This document shows, piece after piece, positions 1 through 5,144 of a stretch of DNA of 5,202 nucleotides (the stretch's first letter is position 1; each line of letters starts with the position of its first letter). The translations under genes and the position numbers were made by a program. The stretch comes from Myxococcales bacterium (GTDB lineage Bacteria > Myxococcota > Myxococcia > Myxococcales > Anaeromyxobacteraceae), in the NCBI GenBank assembly GCA_021848865.1, contig JAJZTO010000226.1, positions 1 to 5,202 of the forward strand, given 5' to 3'. The notes beneath the pieces were generated by a model. That model worked only from the letters and a program-made list of their open reading frames with translations, searched no databases and was not told where the DNA came from.

Positions 1-295
1 GGTAGAGCATCGCCAGCTCCCAGCAGTTGGGGAGCTGCACCAGCACGATGTCGTCCTTCCCGATCCCGGCGGCGGCCAGCGCCGAGGCGGTGCCCTCGAC
101 GGCGCGCGCCAGGTCCCGGTAGCTGAGCCGCTCCGGAGGCTGCCCCAGCAGCGCCTCCTTGTTCAGCGGATCCACGATGGCGACGTGATCCGGCATGCTC
201 GCCGCATGGTCCCGGAAGTCGTCGAGCAGCGTCCGGGTGCCCCAGCATCCTGCCGCGGTGTACTCCTCGATGGCCTTCTTGGACGCCAGGATCAT
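1..295 (-). CDS. AMP-dependent acyl-CoA synthetase/ligase, N-terminal part (cut by window edge)
   Basis: This is the first 98 residues of a probable acyl-CoA ligase, which would activate a carboxylic acid with ATP and CoA in the cytoplasm. The visible part has the typical opening of the ANL superfamily. A lead-in reads GCWGTRTLLDDF (residues 16-27), followed by a segment on the protein being free to serve its substrate (DHVAIVDP, 36-43). Next come LSYRDLARAV (57-66) and an alanine-rich helix, then the strand-turn VLVQLPNCWEL (84-94), a hallmark of the N-terminal subdomain. The P-loop-like AMP-binding motif and the C-terminal domain lie beyond position 1, so catalytic competence cannot be judged. 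The ATG at 295-293 is supported by GGAGG six bases upstream. It is the last visible gene of the operon, 55 bases after the SDR. The QLPNCWE wording recalls cyclohexanecarboxylate/benzoate-type and medium-chain ligases, but the substrate is not determined. Confidence 0.88.
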   Translation of the reverse strand, partial: MILASKKAIEEYTAAGCWGTRTLLDDFRDHAASMPDHVAIVDPLNKEALLGQPPERLSYRDLARAVEGTASALAAAGIGKDDIVLVQLPNCWELAMLY

Positions 296-350
296 GTCGG
301 TCCTCCAGTGGGGGGTGGTGAAACCGGCCCGGTGGCCGGCGCCGGGCCGC
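296..350 (-). other. Intercistronic spacer with GC-only hairpin potential
   Basis: This 55-base spacer between the SDR stop and the synthetase start is the longest gap inside the metabolic operon. It contains a perfect 7-bp inverted repeat (GGCCCGG at 326-332, CCGGGCC at 342-348, 9-base loop). It also contains an alternative 6-bp stem (CCGGCC at 324-329, GGCCGG at 334-339, 4-base loop) that shares bases with the first, so the two cannot form together. No T-run follows on the minus strand, so this is not a standard intrinsic terminator. It could be an RNA processing or stability element, or just chance in GC-rich DNA. The synthetase ribosome-binding site (TCCTCC on the plus strand, 301-306) lies downstream of the stems. 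Confidence 0.35.
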
Positions 351-1178
351 TCAGATGCGCAGGCCGCCGCCGCAGGTGATGACCTGCCCGCTCAGGTAGT
401 TCGACTCGGGTGTGCAGAGCAGGTAGACGGCGCCGGCCGCCTCCTCGGGGGTGCCCGCCCGCCCGAGCGGGATGGACCGCTCCATCTGCTTCACCAGCTC
501 GGCGTTGACCCCGACCTGGATCTGCCTGCCGGCCACGTCGATGGTGGAGGAGCCCCCGGCGGTGGCCTCGGTGAGGCGCGTCCGGATCATGCCGAAGGCC
601 ACGGCGTTGACGTTCACCTTGTAGCGGCCCCACTCCTTCGCCATCGCCAGCGTGAGCCCGACCACCCCGGCCTTCGCCGAAGCGTAGTTGGCCTGGCCCA
701 CGTTCCCGCTGGTGCCGGCCACCGAGGAGATGTTCACCACCTTGCGGAACACCTCCTGTCCCGCCTCGGCCTCCCGCTTCGCGGCCTTCCGGATGAACCC
801 GGCCGCCGCCCGGAGGGTGCGGAAGGGGGCGGTCAGGTGGACGTCGACGATGGCCTGCCACTGCTCGTCGGACATCTTCTGGATGACGGCGTCCCAGGTG
901 TAGCCGGCGTTGTTGACGATGATGTCGAGGCCGCCGAAGCCCTCCACCGCGGTCCGGACGTACCGTTCCGGGAAGGCGGGGTCGGTGACGCTTCCCGGGC
1001 AGACCAGGGCGGCGCCTCCAGCCTTCGTCACCGCGGCCGCCGTCTCCTCGGCCGGATCCTGGTCCAGGTCGTTCACCACCACCTTCGCCCCCTCGCCGGC
1101 CAGCTTCAGGGCGATGGCGCGCCCGATGCCGCGGCCGGAACCCGAGACCAGCGCCACCTTCCCGTCGAGCTTTCCCAC
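351..1178 (-). CDS. Short-chain dehydrogenase, probable (3R)-3-hydroxyacyl-CoA dehydrogenase, MFE-2-like
   Basis: This is a 275-residue classical SDR, probably oxidising a 3-hydroxyacyl-CoA to 3-ketoacyl-CoA with NAD+ in the cytoplasm. The cofactor motif is SGSGRGIG (12-19), with Ser where most SDRs have Thr. An acidic residue ends the second strand (VVVNDLD, 33-39), which favours NAD+ over NADP+. NNAG is at 89-92. The catalytic Ser lies in NISSVAG (149-155), and Tyr165 and Lys169 form YASAK. The usual active-site Asn of the N-S-Y-K tetrad is His114 (VDVHLTAPF), as I recall for HSD17B4/MFE-2. Compared with FabG there are about 13 extra residues before the NISS strand (KREAEAGQEVF). The C-terminal SGQVITCGGG is the normal SDR ending. 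The GTG at 1178-1176 is chosen because GGAGG lies four bases upstream and the protein then begins with the family-typical (M)GKLDGKVALV. A GTG at 1202 would add eight unlikely residues. An acetoacetyl-CoA/FabG-type reductase is the alternative role, but the context favours oxidation. Confidence 0.9.
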   Translation of the reverse strand: MGKLDGKVALVSGSGRGIGRAIALKLAGEGAKVVVNDLDQDPAEETAAAVTKAGGAALVCPGSVTDPAFPERYVRTAVEGFGGLDIIVNNAGYTWDAVIQKMSDEQWQAIVDVHLTAPFRTLRAAAGFIRKAAKREAEAGQEVFRKVVNISSVAGTSGNVGQANYASAKAGVVGLTLAMAKEWGRYKVNVNAVAFGMIRTRLTEATAGGSSTIDVAGRQIQVGVNAELVKQMERSIPLGRAGTPEEAAGAVYLLCTPESNYLSGQVITCGGGLRI

Positions 1179-1182
1179 GTCG

Positions 1183-1187
1183 CCTCC
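1183..1187 (-). promoter_or_regulatory. Ribosome-binding site deciding the SDR start
   Basis: CCTCC on the plus strand reads GGAGG on the transcript, four bases before the GTG at 1178-1176. It lies inside the reading frame that would extend from the more upstream GTG at 1202, which has no such site. This argues for the shorter 275-residue product. Confidence 0.6.
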
Positions 1188-1213
1188 AGTCCTCGCACGC
1201 ACGTCCGTGTCCC

Positions 1214-1633
1214 TCAGGGCAGCGCCACCAACGCCTGGCCCGCCAACTTCACGTCGCCGCCGGCGTCGGCGACCTCGACGCGCAGGCGAACCCGCCGCTC
1301 GCCCTCCTCCTCGCGCTTCTCCAGGATCGTGCCGGAACAGGTGAGCACGTCACCCGGCCTGGTGAGGGAGGTGAAGCGGACGCCGAACTGGCGGAGGCTG
1401 CCGCGCGGCGCCCAGGCGGAGAGCGCCCGCCCCGCCCAGGCCATGACCAGCATGCCCTGCGCGAAGACGTCCCCCATCCCGGCGGCGCGTGCCACCCCGG
1501 GGTCCAGGTGAATCGGGTTGTGGTCTCCCGAGGCGACGGCGAAGAGCGCCAGCGTGCCGCGGGCGACCGGTGGGAGCGTGAGCGGCGGGATGGCCTCCCC
1601 GACCCGCACCGCCTCGTAGGTTGGACCGGTCAT
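1214..1633 (-). CDS. MaoC-type (R)-enoyl-CoA hydratase, catalytic hot-dog subunit
   Basis: This 139-residue single hot-dog protein probably adds water to trans-2-enoyl-CoA to give (3R)-hydroxyacyl-CoA. The hydratase-2 motif is plain at residues 31-48. FAVASGDHNPIHLDP contains the catalytic pair Asp37 and His42, the same spacing as the Asp/His pair of mycobacterial HadB and the C-terminal half of MFE-2 hydratase 2. Only one position (Ala34) deviates from the published pattern as I remember it. The following helix FAQGMLVMAWAGR (58-70) and the strand QFGVRFTSLTRPGD (82-95) are standard MaoC features. The ATG at 1633-1631 is preceded by a modest GAAGG ten bases upstream. The longer open frame upstream of it is shadow sequence. 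The gene lies 13 bases after the FAS1-like half, which lacks the Asp/His pair, so the two proteins most likely form one heteromeric double hot-dog enzyme. Confidence 0.9.
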   Translation of the reverse strand: MTGPTYEAVRVGEAIPPLTLPPVARGTLALFAVASGDHNPIHLDPGVARAAGMGDVFAQGMLVMAWAGRALSAWAPRGSLRQFGVRFTSLTRPGDVLTCSGTILEKREEEGERRVRLRVEVADAGGDVKLAGQALVALP

Positions 1634-1646
1634 GGAGTGCTCGCCT

Positions 1647-2087
1647 TCAGCCGTTGCGGACGGCGAGGACCGCCCGGAGCGTGGCCACCCTGGCCCCGGC
1701 CTGGTTGGTGACGGTGGTCTCGCGGACGATGAGGTCCAGCGCCCCGCCCTTCTTCGACTGGATGTCGGCGATGCGCGGCGCGAAGGTGAGGCGGTCACCG
1801 GCCACGACCGGCGCGTGGTAGGCGAAGGACTGCTCGCCGTGGAGGACCCGGGAGAGGTCGGTGCCCAGGAGGGCCAGCCAGCCGAACGGATCGGGCCTCT
1901 CCAGCTCCAGGGTGAACAGGAAGGTGGGCGGCACCGGCGGCGGGGCGAGTCCGGCTCGGGCCGCCGCCTCGCCGGTGGTGTCCGGATCGGCCTCGCCGAT
2001 GGCCTGGGCGAACAGCCGCAGCCGCGCCGGCTCCACCTCCACGGTGTGCCGGGGCAACTCGTCGCCGATGTGCTTGCGATCGATCAT
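1647..2087 (-). CDS. FAS1-like / MaoC N-terminal-type dehydratase subunit (non-catalytic partner)
   Basis: This 146-residue protein matches the N-terminal hot-dog domain of two-domain (R)-hydratases (MaoC_dehydrat_N, HadA-like). Recognisable elements are FAQAIGEADP (26-35), where the catalytic partner has its Asp/His motif; APPPVPPTFLF (48-58); and VLHGEQSFAYHAPVVAGD (81-98). The HGEQ segment and the strands after it closely recall the KVLHGEQ region in the first half of HSD17B4 hydratase 2. Since the Asp-x4-His pair is absent, this subunit probably shapes the acyl-chain tunnel and needs the next gene product for activity. The ATG at 2087-2085 has an AGGGAAGG stretch just upstream and lies 16 bases after the acyl-CoA dehydrogenase stop. 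The conserved gene order (N-type half, then catalytic half) matches the domain order in MFE-2. Confidence 0.87.
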   Translation of the reverse strand: MIDRKHIGDELPRHTVEVEPARLRLFAQAIGEADPDTTGEAAARAGLAPPPVPPTFLFTLELERPDPFGWLALLGTDLSRVLHGEQSFAYHAPVVAGDRLTFAPRIADIQSKKGGALDLIVRETTVTNQAGARVATLRAVLAVRNG

Positions 2088-2103
2088 GGCCTTCCCTGGC
2101 CGG

Positions 2104-3249
2104 CTAGAACCCCATGGCCCGGCCGATCAGCTCCTTCATGATCTCGTTGGTGCCGGCATAGATGGCGGCCACCCGGGTATCCACGAAGGCGCGGCCGATG
2201 GCGTACTCGCGCATGTAGCCGTAACCACCGTGGAGCTGCAGGCACCGGTCCATGACGCGGTTCTGCAGGTCGGTGGTCCACCACTTCGCCATCGACGCCT
2301 CGTCGGCGCGCAGCGCGCCGCGATCGTGCACCTCGATGCAGCGGTCCACGAAGACCCGGCCGATCTCGATCTCGGTCTTCATCTCCGCCAGCCTGAAGCG
2401 GGAGTTCTGGAAGGAGCCGATGGGCTGGCCGAAGGCCTTCCGCTCCTGGCAGTAGCGAACGGTGGTTTCGAGCGCCGCCTCGCAGGAGGCCACCGCCGAC
2501 ACCGCCACGCCGAGCCGCTCCTGGACCAGGTTCTGCATGAGGTAGGCGAACCCCTTCCCCTCCTCGCCCAGCAGGTTGGCGCGGGGGATCCGGACGCCGT
2601 CGAAGGAGAGCTCGGCGGTGTCCTGGGCGTGCATGCCGATCTTCTCGAGCTTGCGGCCGCGCTCGAAGCCCTTCATCCCGCGCTCCACCACCAGCAGGCT
2701 GATCCCCCGGGACGGCTTCTCCTCCCGGCTGGTCCGCGCCGCCACCACCACCAGGTCGGCGAGGATGCCGTTGGTGATGAAGGTCTTGGACCCGTTGAGC
2801 AGGTAGTGGTCGCCGGCGGGTTCGGCGGTGGTGCGCAGCGCGGCGAGATCGCTCCCCGCCCCCGGCTCGGTCATCCCGATCGCCGAGATGGTCTCGCCGC
2901 TCACCATCCCCGGGAGCCAGCGGCGCTTCTGCTCGACGTTGCCGTAGGCCAGCAGGTAGGGGAGGACGATCCCGGTGTGGACGGCGAACCCCGGGCCGGT
3001 GGCGCCCACGCGGGCCAGCTCCTCGTCGACGATGACGTTGTAGCGGAAGTCGGCGACCCCGGAGCCGCCGAACTCCTCCGGCACCGCCATGCAGAGCAAG
3101 CCGGCCCGCCCGGCCTTCCGCCACAGCTCCCGGGGGACGAGGCCGTCCGCCTCCCACTGCGCGTGGAAGGGGACGATCTCGCGCTTGACGAACTCCCGCA
3201 CCGAGGCGCGGAAGAGGCCATGGTCCTCGCCGAAGAGCGTCCGCTCCAT
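2104..3249 (-). CDS. Acyl-CoA dehydrogenase, long-chain/isovaleryl-type catalytic-base placement
   Basis: This 381-residue FAD enzyme has the usual family length and should catalyse the first oxidation of beta-oxidation, acyl-CoA to trans-2-enoyl-CoA, passing electrons to ETF. No ETF genes are in view. Domain order is normal: an N-terminal helical domain (about 1-120), the beta domain opening with signature 1 AIGMTEPGAGSDLAALRT (123-140), then the C-terminal helical domain. Useful markers are LNGSKTFITNG (151-161), RKAFGQPIGSFQ (270-281) with the FAD-contacting region, QLHGGYGYMREY (338-349) and IYAGTNEIMKELIGR (363-377). The position that carries the catalytic Glu in medium-chain enzymes is Ala365 (YAGT). 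The base is most likely Glu244 in LVQERLGVA, the helix-G site used by long-chain and isovaleryl-CoA dehydrogenases. The ATG at 3249-3247 has GGAGG six bases upstream, and the gene starts 13 bases after the thiolase stop. Chain length and branching preference cannot be read from sequence alone. Confidence 0.95.
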   Translation of the reverse strand: MERTLFGEDHGLFRASVREFVKREIVPFHAQWEADGLVPRELWRKAGRAGLLCMAVPEEFGGSGVADFRYNVIVDEELARVGATGPGFAVHTGIVLPYLLAYGNVEQKRRWLPGMVSGETISAIGMTEPGAGSDLAALRTTAEPAGDHYLLNGSKTFITNGILADLVVVAARTSREEKPSRGISLLVVERGMKGFERGRKLEKIGMHAQDTAELSFDGVRIPRANLLGEEGKGFAYLMQNLVQERLGVAVSAVASCEAALETTVRYCQERKAFGQPIGSFQNSRFRLAEMKTEIEIGRVFVDRCIEVHDRGALRADEASMAKWWTTDLQNRVMDRCLQLHGGYGYMREYAIGRAFVDTRVAAIYAGTNEIMKELIGRAMGF

Positions 3250-3262
3250 GCCGTGCCTCCTG

Positions 3263-4447
3263 TCAGGCCGCGCGCCGGTACAGCGTGACCACCGCCGCGC
3301 CGCCGAGCCCGAGGTTGTGCTGCAGCGCCGCCCGGGCGCCGGGGACCTGCCGCTTGCCGGCCAGCCCGCGCAGCTGCCAGCTGAGCTCGGCGCACTGCGC
3401 CAGGCCGGTCGCGCCCAGCGGGTGGCCCTTCGAGATGAGCCCGCCCGACGGGTTCACCACCCAGCGGCCGCCGTAGGTCACGGCGCCCGAGTCGATCAGC
3501 TCCCCGCCCTCGCCTTCCGGGCAGAGGCCCAGCGCCTCGTAGGTGATGAGCTCGTTGGTCGAGAAGCAGTCGTGCAACTCGATGACCTGCACGTCCTCCG
3601 GCCCGAGCCCGGACTGCTCGTAGGCCTGCCGCGCCGCCAACCGGGTCATCTCGGAGCCGACCAGCCGGATGGAGCTGTCCTCGAAGGAGCCTGGGAGGTC
3701 GGTGGCCATCGCCATCCCTGCGATCTCCACCGCCTTCTCCTCGAGCCGGTGGCGCCGCACGAAGTCCCCGCTCACCACCACCGCCGCCGCCGCGCCGTCC
3801 GAGGTCGGGCAGCACTGGAGCCGGGTGAGCGGTTGGTGCACCCCCGGCGACTGCTGGATCTGCTCGAGCGTGTACTCCTGCCGGAACTGGGAGTTGGCGT
3901 TCTCCACCGAGTGACGATGGTTCTTCAGGGCGATGCGGGCGAAGCTCTCGGCGCGGGTGCCGTAGCGCTCCATGTGCTCCCGTCCGGCGTTCCCGAAGAG
4001 CTGGGCGGCCGGGGGGCCGTCCGCCTGGCCCCGGAGCCGGACCATGGTCTCGAGGTGGCGCTGGAGCGGGTTGCCCCGGCTCGCGTCGATGGCCAGGGCG
4101 CCCTTCTGCATCTTCTCGAAGCCGAGGGCGAGGACGCAGTCGGCCAGCCCCCCTTCGACCAGCTGCTTGGCCAGGTACAGCGCGGTGGAGCCGGTCGAGC
4201 AGTTGTTGTTCACGTTGTAGACGGGGATGCCGGTGAGGCCGAGTTCGTAGACGGCCCGCTGCCCGCGCGTCGAGTCGCCGTACACGTAGCCGACGGCGGC
4301 CTGCTGCACCTCCCGGTACGGGACCCCGGCGTCCTGCAGCGCCTGCGTCCCGGCCTCGCGGGCCATGTCGGGGTAGTCCCAGTCCCGGGTGAACGGCTTC
4401 TCGAACCGGGTCATGCCCACGCCGGCGACGAACACCTTGCGTCCCAT
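3263..4447 (-). CDS. SCP-x/lipid-transfer-type thiolase (3-ketoacyl-CoA thiolase family)
   Basis: This 394-residue thiolase-superfamily protein has the length of an SCP-x thiolase domain without the C-terminal SCP2 sterol-carrier domain. It probably cleaves 3-ketoacyl-CoA with CoA, closing the cycle. The nucleophile is Cys83 in NNNCSTGS (80-87), with the signature continuing into the ALYLAK helix. LHDCFSTNE (291-299) supplies His292 and Cys294. NPSGGLISKGHPLGATG (332-348) supplies His342. The family-typical HNLGLGGAAVV (378-388) replaces the CxG motif of classical FadA/AtoB thiolases. Retention of Cys83 argues for a true thiolase rather than an Ltp2-like retro-aldolase, and no DUF35 partner gene is visible. 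The ATG at 4447-4445 is preferred over an upstream start at 4492 because GAGGAGGAGG lies just before it and the protein then begins GRKVFVAGVGMTRF, as the family does. It is the first metabolic gene after the putative promoter/operator. Confidence 0.93.
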   Translation of the reverse strand: MGRKVFVAGVGMTRFEKPFTRDWDYPDMAREAGTQALQDAGVPYREVQQAAVGYVYGDSTRGQRAVYELGLTGIPVYNVNNNCSTGSTALYLAKQLVEGGLADCVLALGFEKMQKGALAIDASRGNPLQRHLETMVRLRGQADGPPAAQLFGNAGREHMERYGTRAESFARIALKNHRHSVENANSQFRQEYTLEQIQQSPGVHQPLTRLQCCPTSDGAAAAVVVSGDFVRRHRLEEKAVEIAGMAMATDLPGSFEDSSIRLVGSEMTRLAARQAYEQSGLGPEDVQVIELHDCFSTNELITYEALGLCPEGEGGELIDSGAVTYGGRWVVNPSGGLISKGHPLGATGLAQCAELSWQLRGLAGKRQVPGARAALQHNLGLGGAAVVTLYRRAA

Positions 4448-4474
4448 TGGCCTCCTCCTCGCCGCGTCCGGGGG

Positions 4475-4503
4475 ACGATAACCGGCGAGCAAGAAACAAT
4501 CAA
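4475..4503 (-). promoter_or_regulatory. Putative sigma-70-type promoter for the beta-oxidation operon
   Basis: On the minus strand a -35-like TTGATT (4503-4498, four of six consensus matches) is separated by exactly 17 bases from a -10-like TATCGT (4480-4475, four of six). Transcription would begin near 4468, giving a leader of about 20 bases that holds the thiolase GAGGAGGAGG ribosome-binding site. This is the only clearly AT-enriched patch between genes in the window (18 of 30 bases A/T at 4491-4520). The match is modest, and read-through from the TetR gene is also possible. Confidence 0.45.
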
Positions 4504-4515
4504 GCCTGCCTGTTT
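4494..4515. promoter_or_regulatory. Imperfect 22-bp palindrome, candidate TetR-family operator
   Basis: The arms AAACA (4494-4498) and TGTTT (4511-4515) pair perfectly, and inner pairs CA/TG and the central GC add to them, giving 8 of 11 complementary pairs around an axis at 4504/4505. The length and symmetry suit a TetR dimer site. It lies two bases beyond the stop codon of the TetR gene and covers the candidate -35 box of the thiolase promoter, so binding would block polymerase. The assignment to this regulator is inferred from proximity only. Confidence 0.42.
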
Positions 4516-4517
4516 GT

Positions 4518-5144
4518 TCATTCCTCGAGGGCCAGGGTAAAGGACGCCAGGCGCTTCCAGAGCTCGAGCGCGGAGCGGCGCCGGCGCTCCCGGGACTCCA
4601 GGATCGACTCCAGCGCCATGCCGCGCATGAGGTAGAGGGTGAGCCGCCGGAGGTCGCCGAAGCGGGGATGGGCGGACACCTCCCCGAACACCTCGTCGAA
4701 GAACTGGGCGATGGAGCGCCCGGTCTTCCGCTCGGTGAGGAGCAGCGTGGCGTGCAGCTTGGGGTCGGTCCGCGACGCCACCCAGAGCTCGACCGCCGCC
4801 ATGAAGAGCGGACCGGAGAAGGAGGACCAGAGCAGGTCGATGGCCACCGAGACGCGGTCCCCTCCCGGCGCGAGGCCCTGCCGCACCCGCCGGAAGTGGC
4901 CGATCCACTGCTCCGCCAGGTGTCTCACGGCGTGGGCGACCAGCTTCTCCTTGGTGGGGAAGTGGTGAAGCTGGGCGCCGCGGGAGACGCCCGCGCGCCT
5001 GGCCACCTCCGTGGTGGTGGTCCCCGCGTAGCCCCGCTCCAGCAGGCAGTCGATGGCGGCGGCCATGAGCTTGGCGCGCGTCCCGGCGCTGCGCTCCGCC
5101 TGCGTCCGGCGCTTCTTCGGCATGGCCAGGGCGAGCCTAGCCAT
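4518..5144 (-). CDS. TetR/AcrR-family transcriptional regulator
   Basis: This 208-residue protein has the normal length of a TetR dimeric repressor. The N-terminal DNA-binding domain runs from a basic lead (KKRRTQAERSAGTRAKL, 10-26) through the first helix (LMAAAIDCLLERGYA). The helix-turn-helix TTTTEVARRAGVSRGAQLHHF (42-62) and PTKEKLVAHAV (63-73) follow, with RGAQLHHF as the recognition-helix region. The rest is a helical ligand/dimerisation domain with no enzyme motif, and it includes a basic run RERRRR (185-190). By context it probably represses the downstream beta-oxidation genes until an acyl-CoA or the growth substrate binds. The ATG at 5144-5142 is favoured over Met8 (5123) because GGAGGAGAAGGA stands directly upstream, whereas Met8 has no ribosome-binding site. 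It points the same way as the operon instead of divergently, so self-repression would need a site outside the window. Ligand and exact targets are unknown. Confidence 0.93.
   Translation of the reverse strand: MARLALAMPKKRRTQAERSAGTRAKLMAAAIDCLLERGYAGTTTTEVARRAGVSRGAQLHHFPTKEKLVAHAVRHLAEQWIGHFRRVRQGLAPGGDRVSVAIDLLWSSFSGPLFMAAVELWVASRTDPKLHATLLLTERKTGRSIAQFFDEVFGEVSAHPRFGDLRRLTLYLMRGMALESILESRERRRRSALELWKRLASFTLALEE

Noticed and set aside
326..348. Intrinsic terminator between the SDR and the synthetase
   Set aside because: The stem is good, but no T-run follows on the transcribed strand and the next gene keeps the same direction with a strong ribosome-binding site.
195..1511. Long plus-strand open frame opposite the SDR and MaoC gene
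   Set aside because: Its translation is low-complexity (runs of R, G, H, P, A) and shows no family motifs. It is the expected antisense shadow of high-GC minus-strand genes.
1214..1798. Longer 194-residue version of the catalytic MaoC protein
   Set aside because: The extra N-terminal part overlaps the preceding hydratase gene and is serine/arginine-rich without similarity. The hot-dog fold begins at the ATG at 1633.
1861..3288. Long plus-strand open frame opposite the acyl-CoA dehydrogenase
   Set aside because: The minus strand carries an unmistakable full-length acyl-CoA dehydrogenase here. The plus-strand product has no recognisable domain and biased composition.
2901..4499. 532-residue minus-strand frame across thiolase and dehydrogenase
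   Set aside because: It is out of frame with both recognised enzymes and runs through their boundary. Its composition is arginine/glycine/proline-rich shadow sequence.
4491..4520. AT-richer patch as an attachment site or insertion scar
   Set aside because: There is no direct repeat, tRNA end or mobile gene nearby. A promoter/operator explains the composition more simply.
3089..4540. Long plus-strand open frame opposite the thiolase
   Set aside because: It is an antisense shadow of the thiolase gene, with no motifs and no convincing ribosome-binding site.
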